NCBI GenBank assembly: GCA_027314685.1
Contig: DAHVAI010000070.1
Coordinates: forward strand, 1 to 9,445
Source: Nitrososphaerota archaeon
GTDB lineage: Archaea; Thermoproteota; Nitrososphaeria; Nitrososphaerales; CADDZS01
Direction of reading: 5' to 3'
Length of the DNA stretch: 9,445 bases
The position numbers and the translations under genes were made by a program. The first letter of the stretch is position 1. Each line of letters opens with the position of its first letter. Shown one piece after another: positions 1 through 6,007 of the stretch. Below the pieces are notes generated by a model that worked only from the letters and a program-made list of their open reading frames with translations, made no database searches and had not been told where the DNA came from.

Positions 1-135
1 GCTCGGCGAGCAAAAACGTCCTCTCTCCATTCTGTGCAGAGAGATTTCGAGGTCCTTGAACATGGCACCGCAAAAATCGCAGCGCTGGTCTTGCTGGCTT
101 GTTTTCTCTACGCTAAACTGCTCTGCGGACTGCAA
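1..135 (-). CDS. Small C2HC-type zinc-finger protein (3' end outside window)
   Basis: This frame is open from a TTG at 135 to the window edge, giving 45 residues with no stop. It contains a Cys-x2-Cys pair (C19, C22, in CDFCG), then F26, H34 and C42. The spacing resembles a single C2H2/C2HC finger of the kind common in small thaumarchaeal proteins. The residues before the finger are polar, with no membrane segment. There is no ATG before the finger (the first ATG falls inside it), so TTG at 135 is the best start. A purine-rich GAGGA lies about 10 bases upstream, inside the end of the zinc-ribbon gene ahead of it. The 5-base gap to that gene suggests one transcript. Likely role is DNA, RNA or protein binding, which is inference. 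The TTG start and the missing C-terminus are the main uncertainties. Confidence 0.6.
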   Translation of the reverse strand, partial: MQSAEQFSVEKTSQQDQRCDFCGAMFKDLEISLHRMERGRFCSPS

Positions 136-140
136 GGAAA

Positions 141-293
141 CTAGTCCTCTTTTCCGCAAACACGGCAAGTGTTACCACGATGTAGCGTGACTGGCGGAGT
201 CTCAGGGTACCAAGGGTGCTTCCGGCAGTTCAAACAGGAAGAGTAGTAGAGCGCAGACTGTACAGGGGTTAATCGTTCTAAGATCTGGGACAT
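141..293 (-). CDS. 50-residue zinc-ribbon protein
   Basis: A complete ATG-to-TAG frame of 50 codons reads MSQILERLTP at the N-terminus and GNTCRVCGKED at the C-terminus. Two Cys-x2-Cys knuckles (C20/C23 in SCLNC and C43/C46 in TCRVC) are 19 residues apart, the layout of a zinc ribbon. The segment between them is rich in Pro and has HPWYP after the first knuckle. An in-frame TAG lies four codons before the ATG, so no longer start is possible. A TATA-like palindrome lies about 45 bases upstream. The gene is followed after 5 bases by the second zinc-finger gene, so the two are probably co-transcribed. Zinc binding is well supported by the four cysteines; the partner (nucleic acid or protein) cannot be told from the sequence. 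Confidence 0.75.
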   Translation of the reverse strand: MSQILERLTPVQSALYYSSCLNCRKHPWYPETPPVTLHRGNTCRVCGKED

Positions 294-333
294 GCCTACG
301 GGCTACGGGCCCCCAGAGATAACTATCCACGTA

Positions 334-343
334 CGATATATCG
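334..343 (-). promoter_or_regulatory. Probable TATA box for the two zinc-finger genes
   Basis: CGATATATCG is a perfect 10-base palindrome centred about 45 bases before the ATG at 293. With usual archaeal spacing (start of transcription about 26 bases downstream) the leader would be near 20 bases. No clear Shine-Dalgarno sequence is seen in that leader. Confidence 0.45.
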
Positions 344-372
344 AATCTGGCAAAGCTCTCTTTTGGAATTCA

Positions 373-382
373 CCAAAAAAGG
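373..382 (-). terminator. Possible T-tract terminator of the seven-helix membrane gene
   Basis: On the minus strand a run of six T lies in CCTTTTTTGG, about 20 bases past the stop at 403. Archaeal RNA polymerase often terminates at T-runs without a strong hairpin. The evidence is only the T-run and its position. Confidence 0.3.
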
Positions 383-402
383 AGCAAAGACTATTTCCTG
401 TT

Positions 403-993
403 CTATGCAGCGGACTGTGACTGAATGGGAGGCGCCTTTTGCGAGTAACCACTTCTCTCCATGGATTGGACCCAGACCCCCAAAACCCCTACACCTATCG
501 CCAGAGCCGCTGAGACGATGAACCCTATCCCGAATGCGCCCAAAACCTCGTACAGCAGTATTCCACCCAGCAAGGCAGTGGCAACAGATAGAATCCTGTT
601 GGCCAATAATACTCCGACTGCAAAAAACACAATTCCCACGATAATCGAAACAAGCTCTGTAGAGACGAGCGTACTTGCAATGTAATATCCCAGATAGCCG
701 ATTCCTATACCTATCCCGAGATAAACGAGAGTCAGTCCAACGAACCCACCGACGACAAAGCCCGCAACTCCACCCAAAAGTGCTCCCAAACTGCCAAAGC
801 TTGGAAGATATGCCGTCGCAAGCGAAGCCGCTATCGATCCAATTACGAGTCCAGCCACGATGAAAGCGAGAACCTTCACAAGCTTCCTACCCACGAAAGC
901 GAGCGCAAGTGATAGAACGAACAACAACAAAAGCAAAGTAGTGCCTGACAGTCCGGTCAGATGTGTCAACATTCCCTCGACTCCGAATATCAT
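403..993 (-). CDS. Seven-helix membrane protein, TMEM198/DUF4203-like
   Basis: The 196-residue product is almost entirely hydrophobic. I count seven likely membrane helices at roughly 18-34, 38-60, 68-88, 90-110, 113-131, 133-150 and 154-174, rich in Gly and Ala, followed by a short polar tail (180-196). Seven Gly-rich helices in about 200 residues match the TM7S3/TM198 (DUF4203) type, whose function in prokaryotes is not established. The match is from overall architecture and not from a diagnostic motif, so it is tentative. The start ATG at 993 has AGGTGG about 8 bases upstream and a TATA-like element about 42 bases upstream. A second ATG lies at codon 8. The gene is divergent from the FUSC transporter gene and the shared gap holds a paired palindrome. 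Confidence 0.8.
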   Translation of the reverse strand: MIFGVEGMLTHLTGLSGTTLLLLLFVLSLALAFVGRKLVKVLAFIVAGLVIGSIAASLATAYLPSFGSLGALLGGVAGFVVGGFVGLTLVYLGIGIGIGYLGYYIASTLVSTELVSIIVGIVFFAVGVLLANRILSVATALLGGILLYEVLGAFGIGFIVSAALAIGVGVLGVWVQSMERSGYSQKAPPIQSQSAA

Positions 994-1031
994 CTCAGCT
1001 CCACCTATCCAATCTCTTTACGCGCAGCTTC

Positions 1032-1038
1032 CTTATAG
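1032..1038 (-). promoter_or_regulatory. Probable TATA box and ribosome site for the gene starting at 993
   Basis: The minus strand reads GCTATAAGG here, centred about 42 bases before the ATG. Transcription would start near 1008, leaving a short leader that contains AGGTGG (1001-1006), a good match to the archaeal Shine-Dalgarno sequence GGAGGTGA. Confidence 0.45.
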
Positions 1039-1055
1039 CACAACCTTTTTTCAAA

Positions 1056-1077
1056 GCAATTGCACACTTGCAATTGC
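1056..1077. promoter_or_regulatory. Tandem GCAATTGC palindromes, putative operator
   Basis: Two identical 8-base palindromes GCAATTGC occupy 1056-1063 and 1070-1077, 14 bases centre to centre; the second extends to the 12-base palindrome TTGCAATTGCAA. They sit between two divergent genes, about 20-45 bases upstream of the TATA element of the leftward gene. The same core, as TTGCAATTGCA, recurs at 7879-7889 upstream of the ATP-grasp gene. A role as a binding site for a dimeric regulator is inferred from symmetry and position. Confidence 0.4.
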
Positions 1078-1167
1078 AAATTCTAACGGTTTTAATTTCG
1101 ATTTGGCAACTAAAAGTGAGACAATTCTTTGGAATCTTAGAAGAAGTTCATCGACGACATAGCCAGT

Positions 1168-2142
1168 ATGGACAGATCTTCCTTTAACATTGTTACAGGA
1201 CTACGCGCCGGAATTTTTGCCGTTGCCCCGTTACTCTTGATTCCTCTGGTCGGATACAGGGGTGCAAGTTTTGCCGCTCTGGGCGCGATGTGGCTGACCA
1301 ATACTGAATCGCCAAAATCCAAGATGCCATTGTGGGTCCTGCTTGTAGCATGCCTCAGCGAATCTCTGGCCGTTGGGTTGGGAACTCTTGCAGGCACTGC
1401 GGGCTCGATCGTTCCATTGCTTGGTGGTCTCGGAATCTTTCTCCCGACGCTCCTTCACGGGAATGAAAGATGGACTAGGATCGGAACTTACACCGCGATC
1501 ACGTTTGCGATGGGAGTTGGATTGCCAGGACTTTCGGACGCGCCAGTCCAGAGAGCCGTATATTCAATAATAGGAACTCTTTGGGCGCTTGCTGGGATTG
1601 CACTGCAGAGATTAATCCAGTCAAGAAAAGCAGAAGAAGAAATCCAGCCATCCAGCACAATATCCGAGCTACATCCGGACGCTATCCGGAACGCACTCAC
1701 TATGGGGGGAGCTTCCGCGTTTGGGTTTTGGATAGGAATGGCTTTGGGTCTTCCAAGGGACTTCTGGGTTGTAGTAACAATAGTCATCACTGTGCAGCCG
1801 AGCTTCAACACTACGCTGAAATTCACTACAAGGATGGTTCTCGGCACTATAGCTGGCGCATTGATTGGAGCAGTTGTGCTTTACTCAAACCAGTTGTATC
1901 TTGAGTTTGCTTTGCTGGGTGTGTTTGCAGTTCTGATGTTTGCAAGCAGGGGAGTGAACTTGGGTCTAGTGCAGATTTTCCTTGCACCATTCATCATTAT
2001 ATTGCTCAACTTGGTCTACGGCGGGACGGCAGATTTTGCTGAAGCCAGAGTGATTGACGTGATTATAGGCGGTGTGATCTCAATTGCTACGGTCTACGTG
2101 CTGCATTTGAAAGCGATCAAAAAGCACTGGAAGAATTCTTGA
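1168..2142 (+). CDS. FUSC family membrane protein (aromatic-acid-exporter-like)
   Basis: The 324-residue protein has two hydrophobic halves joined by a charged linker (about 150-172, with QSRKAEEE). The second half carries the FUSC_2 signature: PRDFWVVVTIVITVQPSF at about 196-213, a conserved Arg followed by GTIAGALIG (223-234), and a distal ARVIDVIIGG (293-302). Families with this domain include fusaric acid resistance proteins and the aromatic acid exporters (AaeB, YccS types). They are thought to move small aromatic or organic anions out of the cell. Bacterial members often add a large cytoplasmic domain; this one is short and has only the membrane part. The substrate is unknown. The start ATG lacks an obvious Shine-Dalgarno; TATA candidates upstream (near 1091 and 1110) are weak. 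The gene ends 5 bases before the stop of the convergent ACT-V4R gene. Confidence 0.85.
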   Translation: MDRSSFNIVTGLRAGIFAVAPLLLIPLVGYRGASFAALGAMWLTNTESPKSKMPLWVLLVACLSESLAVGLGTLAGTAGSIVPLLGGLGIFLPTLLHGNERWTRIGTYTAITFAMGVGLPGLSDAPVQRAVYSIIGTLWALAGIALQRLIQSRKAEEEIQPSSTISELHPDAIRNALTMGGASAFGFWIGMALGLPRDFWVVVTIVITVQPSFNTTLKFTTRMVLGTIAGALIGAVVLYSNQLYLEFALLGVFAVLMFASRGVNLGLVQIFLAPFIIILLNLVYGGTADFAEARVIDVIIGGVISIATVYVLHLKAIKKHWKNS

Positions 2143-2147
2143 TGCGC

Positions 2148-2948
2148 CTATCTCTTTTCTTCGAGCGAAAACTCACAGTACTTGTCACCAGTAGCTACAC
2201 AGCTAGTTTCAACGGACCGAGTCTCGATTCCAAACACCCCCTTTATTACACCTACCATGTGTCCGCGGATGAAGTGACTGACCGGCCTCGATGAATGCTG
2301 GCCCGTACATTCTGCACTTTCAAACATTCTGATAATTATCTGGAATGGAGACCGGTTTAGATTGACGACCTGCCCAAGACCCCAGCCGAGCGACTGATAC
2401 ATGCCAACGACATGTGTTATCAGCTCGCTAATTTTCTCCTTTCCCATGACTGCCACCAGCTCCTTTCCAGAAACCTCCCCTGCGCTTGCGCCCTGATCGA
2501 AAATTATAACGTCTGCGCCAGATCCAAATTTTTCCCTAGTTGCCTTGAGCATACCATTGAAGATTTCATTTCGAAATATCATCGTCCTCTCGCCGGACGT
2601 CGTCACGACAGGAAAACTCAGCTCATCAACCAGCAGGCCGCCCTTTGCTTGTTTGATCTGGCAGCTCATCACATCAGGCAGTGACTGAAGCACTCGCTTT
2701 ATCGCCTCTACGTTCATGCCCTGATCTTCGGGCTGGACGAACATCAGCCAGTGGGCCAGCCCTCCAAACCCGGTGCTAAAAGACCCATTGAGGATCCCGA
2801 TACGCGAATCTGCCAGCGCCTTCGAAATAGAGACAAGGTTTCCCACGCGGTTTTTGATTTCAAGGCTCAGAAGGTAGAAGTTCGTGTTTGGAAGATACAT
2901 GAATGCGGTAACGATCTTTGGCTTGAATTGACCTGGTGTCGAAGTCAA
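2148..2948 (-). CDS. ACT-V4R domain protein, likely ligand-sensing
   Basis: Numbering from the TTG at 2948 gives 266 residues. An ACT-like fold spans about 22-95, with FYLLSLEIKNRVGNLVSISK typical of its first strand and helix. ACT domains bind amino acids or other small ligands. The C-terminal part (about 200-262) is a V4R domain. It shows C214, the H225/H230 region (HFIRGHMVG), C250 and C258 in VATGDKYCEF, which are the metal-type residues of that family. V4R domains occur in bacteriochlorophyll 4-vinyl reductase BchJ and as sensor modules in regulators of the XylR/DmpR type. No DNA-binding domain is visible, so regulation would be through a partner. The start is unsure. TTG 2948 is preceded directly by an in-frame TGA. 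ATG 2900 (codon 17) sits just before the ACT domain and is well placed behind the TATA-like ATATAT at 2951-2956. Confidence 0.85.
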   Translation of the reverse strand: MTSTPGQFKPKIVTAFMYLPNTNFYLLSLEIKNRVGNLVSISKALADSRIGILNGSFSTGFGGLAHWLMFVQPEDQGMNVEAIKRVLQSLPDVMSCQIKQAKGGLLVDELSFPVVTTSGERTMIFRNEIFNGMLKATREKFGSGADVIIFDQGASAGEVSGKELVAVMGKEKISELITHVVGMYQSLGWGLGQVVNLNRSPFQIIIRMFESAECTGQHSSRPVSHFIRGHMVGVIKGVFGIETRSVETSCVATGDKYCEFSLEEKR

Positions 2949-2995
2949 TCATATATTTACTCCGTCATAACTGAGGATGTGGGTTGCTCTGGTGC

Positions 2996-3003
2996 CTTAT
3001 AAG
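2996..3003. promoter_or_regulatory. Palindromic TATA-like element between divergent genes
   Basis: CTTATAAG reads the same on both strands. It lies 48 bases before the TTG of the leftward ACT-V4R gene and about 80 bases before the ATG of the acetyltransferase, so it could serve either gene or both. A second AT-rich element at 2950-2959 (TAAATATATG on the minus strand) would suit the internal ATG at 2900 of the leftward gene. Confidence 0.35.
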
Positions 3004-3081
3004 AACGATGGTAATGTCTTTTGATTTTCGCAATCTAGGCAAGCAACCAATTGAACAACTTCAAATCCTCGTCAAGAGAAA

Positions 3082-3549
3082 ATGCGTTTGCATTTGAAGA
3101 TAGTGAGAGATGACTTGACTGGGCCCGAGGTTCGAGAGCTCATTAGAGAGCATCTCGAACACATGGCGAGAGACTCTCCTCCTGGAAGTTGCCATGCGCT
3201 CGGCGTCGATGATCTTCGCAAGGAAGACGTCACCTTCTGGAGCGCATGGGAAGACAATCAGCTTGTTGGATGCGGAGCTCTAAAGGAACTTAGCTCTATG
3301 CATGGAGAAATCAAATCGATGCGCACAGTCGAAAGATATCGCGGCAGAGGAGTCGCCTCCAAAATGCTTGACCACATCCTAGCTGAGGCAAGGAGAAGGA
3401 ACTACAAGAGAGTGAGTCTCGAGACTGGCTCAATGAACTCTTACGCTCCGGCCAGAAGATTGTACGTAAAGTTTGGGTTCAAAGAGTGCCAGCCATTTGG
3501 AGATTACAAAGAAGATCCGAACAGCGCGTTTATGACAATGGAACTATAG
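3082..3549 (+). CDS. GNAT family N-acetyltransferase, YsnE-like
   Basis: The 155-residue product is a single GNAT domain. Motif A with the acetyl-CoA pyrophosphate loop is seen as RYRGRGVASKML (85-96). It is preceded by HGEIKSMR (74-81) and followed by SLETGSM (112-118), APARRLYVKFGF (122-133) and the terminal EDPNSAFMTMEL. The pattern VTFWSAWEDNQLVGCGALKE followed by HGEIKSMRT is characteristic of the bacterial YsnE/PsiA-like subgroup; the natural substrate of this subgroup is not firmly known. Length is normal and no key residue is missing. Because the closest family I recognise is bacterial, transfer from bacteria is possible. There is no clear Shine-Dalgarno. The TAG stop abuts the stop of the next gene on the other strand with no gap. 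Confidence 0.9.
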   Translation: MRLHLKIVRDDLTGPEVRELIREHLEHMARDSPPGSCHALGVDDLRKEDVTFWSAWEDNQLVGCGALKELSSMHGEIKSMRTVERYRGRGVASKMLDHILAEARRRNYKRVSLETGSMNSYAPARRLYVKFGFKECQPFGDYKEDPNSAFMTMEL

Positions 3550-3801
3550 CTACTGCGCTGATTTGGCCATTATGACATCTTTCGATTTCTTGGACTGATC
3601 ATCTGCATCTTGTTTCTCGAGTCTATTCGTAATCGCTCTCTGTATTTCAGCAAGTGATGCCTTAGCCTTCTTCTTAGATTCAATATGCGACCTTATTGTC
3701 TTGATGAACCTGAACATTCCGAGGCCAAAGAAACCACTTGCTACAAGGATCAGTACAAGGAGTATGGATGTAGAAAGGTGAACGATATGTTCCAAAAGCA
3801 T
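3550..3801 (-). CDS. Small single-helix membrane protein
   Basis: The 83-residue product has one membrane helix (about 9-31, with STSILLVLILVASGFFGLG). After it comes a basic, helix-prone stretch (about 34-66) containing RSHIESKKKAKASLAEIQ, and a Lys/Asp/Ser-rich tail. The positive charges after the helix place the C-terminus in the cytoplasm by the positive-inside rule. I do not recognise a family. The gene is convergent with the acetyltransferase and their stop codons form TAGCTA, so neither has room for a separate terminator. No clear promoter element or Shine-Dalgarno is seen upstream. Confidence 0.6.
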   Translation of the reverse strand: MLLEHIVHLSTSILLVLILVASGFFGLGMFRFIKTIRSHIESKKKAKASLAEIQRAITNRLEKQDADDQSKKSKDVIMAKSAQ

Positions 3802-4335
3802 CGTTTAGGAACATCATAATGACCATTGCGAAAAAGAAACTGAAGCTGATGATGTTCTGACCAAGATGTACGTAATGTTGCTAGTTTCCGGTTCTCTCAT
3901 TAGGTACGCAAAGGATGGCAGACCCCAGATGGTGACCCCCCAGTTATGGAGACTCGAAGGATATCTGGAATCACGGCAGCCAGATCTAACAAGGAAAATT
4001 GTTTCGTTTTACCTAAATACATAGTTATGTCATTGTTATTCCACTAATCATTGATGGGCCAACGGTTGAGACTCTCTCATTATGAGAATCGAGTTGGTGC
4101 AAGTTCGATCTAGACGGATTGGGTGCTATTCTTCACAATAGCCTGCTGGGAGAACCAGATCTCGTACACCTGATGGGTGTTCAGCAAACCAGCTTCATTG
4201 CCTTGGATTAGTCTACATGGCTCATATTCCGATACTGTCACGGACAGAGGTTAACTCGATTCACGCAATCTATGGTTTCTGATTCCCTGGACTAAAAACT
4301 AGCTCTATATATCCAAGCATCGAGCTGTTGCTGTT
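3802..4335. other. 534-base stretch without a convincing gene
   Basis: The longest plausible frame is 3866-4024 on the plus strand, 52 codons from ATG to TAG, starting MYVMLLVSGS and ending KIVSFYLNT. It has no Shine-Dalgarno, no clear promoter and no recognised domain, so I do not call it a gene. A short inverted repeat, TCTCAT-T-ATGAGA, lies at 4075-4087. The right end holds the TATA box of the beta-propeller gene. The rest could be decayed coding sequence or regulatory DNA. Confidence 0.5.
4304..4311 (+). promoter_or_regulatory. TATA box of the beta-propeller gene
   Basis: TCTATATA is centred about 28 bases before the TTG start at 4336. That spacing puts the transcription start at or within a few bases of the start codon, which predicts a leaderless message. 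Confidence 0.5.
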
Positions 4336-5445
4336 TTGTCGGTAGGGAAGCGAAGACTATCGAAAACTATCTCGATACTTGTCGCTGTTGTTATCACTGT
4401 ATTATCGATATTAGGATTGTACATCCAAACTGGTTACGTGCGATACACTGATGCTGGATGGGGGCCGGCAACCACACTCTATTCCACTTCTATCCAACTC
4501 CAGAATACCAGTATCGTAGCCCAACTGCAAACAGATCAGCAAACTCGAGCTTTGGCATACGATCCCAGCAACGACATGATCTATGTCGCAACAACAGAAG
4601 GATCAGAAGGTGCCATAGATGTAATATCGAATTCAAACCACTCGATCGCGGCGGCAATCAATTTTCCTGAAGGAATCCCATCAGTCTTGGTTTTTGACGA
4701 CGCTTACAACAATCTATACGCTTACGATTCCACTCATGGCGACAACATATACGTTATTAACACCAGCACAAACAAAATCACGGGTAATGTCAGCACTGGC
4801 ATCAATGGAACAATAGGCGGTGCAGTCTACGACCCGATCAACCGAGATCTGTATGTTGCTGGTGGAACAGCAAACTCATTGATTGTGGTTAGTACCATTA
4901 CCAACCGCGTGTTCCAGTCAATTAATGTCGGTGGCAACCCTATTTTTGTCGTCTATGACCAAACCAACGGCTACATCTACGTTCAGAGCGGTGCCACAGG
5001 AGAATCTGTTCGTTCAAGCACAATCACGATCGTCAGTCCTCTCGCACTTATACCTGCCATCTCGAACGCGATAATCTCTACATTGAATTTCTCCGCCGAA
5101 GGCAATGGAATCTGCTACGATCAGGACACGGGAGACATCTACGCGATCATGAATTACCCTGCGGCGATCAGCGAAATAAGTAGTCAGACAAACAAGGTTA
5201 TGTCAACGATATTCCTGCCATTTGGCTTCGGTCTTAACGATGCGTCTCGAATTCTGTACGACGGACCAAGGCAGCTCTTGCTAGTCAGAGGTAATAACTC
5301 ACTCTTGGAATTCAATTCATCGAGTGTTTCATTCTTGAAGGGCTTCGAGCTAACTGGATTGAACTTAGTTTCCGTGAACATAGCGAATGGATATGTGTAT
5401 GCTTCCTTGATTTCTGCAAATGAAGTGCTGGAATTGGCTCCGTAG
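4336..5445 (+). CDS. Membrane-anchored seven-bladed YVTN-type beta-propeller protein
   Basis: The 369-residue product has a short basic N-terminus (GKRRLSK) and one membrane helix or signal anchor at about 10-30. The rest is extracytoplasmic. Seven repeats of about 40 residues follow the YVTN/surface-layer propeller pattern: YDP or similar, then a two-residue turn, then a YV-type strand, then an I-V-I-S-type strand and a TNKV turn. They begin near residues 73, 117, 163, 205, 259, 306 and 345. Examples are LAYDPSNDMIYVATT, AVYDPINRDLYVAGG and ICYDQDTGDIYAI. Such propellers in archaea are usually surface proteins for binding or structure; no catalytic residues can be assigned. The start is TTG; an in-frame TAG lies 12 codons upstream at 4300-4302 and no ATG or GTG lies between. 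The TATA spacing supports the TTG. Confidence 0.85.
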   Translation: MSVGKRRLSKTISILVAVVITVLSILGLYIQTGYVRYTDAGWGPATTLYSTSIQLQNTSIVAQLQTDQQTRALAYDPSNDMIYVATTEGSEGAIDVISNSNHSIAAAINFPEGIPSVLVFDDAYNNLYAYDSTHGDNIYVINTSTNKITGNVSTGINGTIGGAVYDPINRDLYVAGGTANSLIVVSTITNRVFQSINVGGNPIFVVYDQTNGYIYVQSGATGESVRSSTITIVSPLALIPAISNAIISTLNFSAEGNGICYDQDTGDIYAIMNYPAAISEISSQTNKVMSTIFLPFGFGLNDASRILYDGPRQLLLVRGNNSLLEFNSSSVSFLKGFELTGLNLVSVNIANGYVYASLISANEVLELAP

Positions 5446-5496
5446 CGACTTCTAGACTAATCTTTCGCACGGCGTCAGAGCAGGAAAGATAGGTAC

Positions 5497-5504
5497 GCTT
5501 TAAT
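5497..5504 (+). promoter_or_regulatory. Possible TATA box of the PsiE-like gene
   Basis: GCTTTAAT is centred about 33 bases before the TTG at 5535. The 89-base gap from the propeller gene shows no T-run terminator, so read-through from that gene is also possible. Confidence 0.3.
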
Positions 5505-5534
5505 CAAGGGACATTACGATTTCGAAAAGTCAAC

Positions 5535-5978
5535 TTGGCAACCGACAACTCTTCTAGGATAATTGGATACATGGTCCAGGTTGTGGATTATCTAGTCCTC
5601 CTCTTGGCTGCAGTAATGATAGTCGGTCTGGTTATTGCGCTTTACAAAGTCGCTTATGATCTACTTCCAATTATACAATCGCAGACGCTAGACGCTGGCA
5701 GCAGGAATTTCGTCATCGACACACTCTCGACTTTTGTTATTCTGGAGCTTCTGCTCGGGTTCCTGCAGTATCATGGGGCAAACAGGATAGCTCCTACCTA
5801 CATCCTGGATGCGGGGCTTTTCTTTGTGACAAGAGAACTGATGATAGTCCTCTACACGGGCACGATTTCCGCGATCAATCTGCTTTCGTTCGGGGCGGTT
5901 GTTGTCGCACTAGGTGGCACGCGTATTCTTGTGTCGAGACAGAATCTGAATGAAACTTCACATCCCACCAGCTCATAA
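5535..5978 (+). CDS. PsiE-like four-helix membrane protein
   Basis: The 147-residue product has four likely helices at about 15-37, 59-78, 88-110 and 113-134. Helix two contains TLSTFVILELLLGFLQY and helix three ends with FFVTRELMIVLY. The Phe/Glu-Leu pattern followed by an Arg-Glu pair matches the PsiE family (phosphate-starvation-inducible E). In E. coli psiE is under phosphate and cyclic-AMP control, but the protein's function is unknown; nothing here shows phosphate control. The TTG start at 5535 is two bases into a CTTGG context without Shine-Dalgarno. ATG at 5571 (codon 13) is an alternative that keeps all four helices. The gene is convergent with the surface-protein pseudogene 29 bases downstream. 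Confidence 0.7.
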   Translation: MATDNSSRIIGYMVQVVDYLVLLLAAVMIVGLVIALYKVAYDLLPIIQSQTLDAGSRNFVIDTLSTFVILELLLGFLQYHGANRIAPTYILDAGLFFVTRELMIVLYTGTISAINLLSFGAVVVALGGTRILVSRQNLNETSHPTSS

Positions 5979-6007
5979 CTGCTCATGTCTCGAATCTCTA
6001 CAAATCA

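Noticed and set aside
461..1187. Several plus-strand frames opposite the seven-helix gene
   Set aside because: They overlap a strong membrane-protein frame or the promoter region, have polar low-complexity translations and no start signals.
3866..4024. 52-codon plus-strand frame as a real gene
   Set aside because: It has a sensible-looking composition but no ribosome site, promoter or recognisable domain; kept only as part of the gene-poor stretch.
4103..4110. GTTCGATC, resembling the T-loop of a tRNA
   Set aside because: The flanking bases do not form the T stem and no acceptor, D or anticodon arms can be placed around it.
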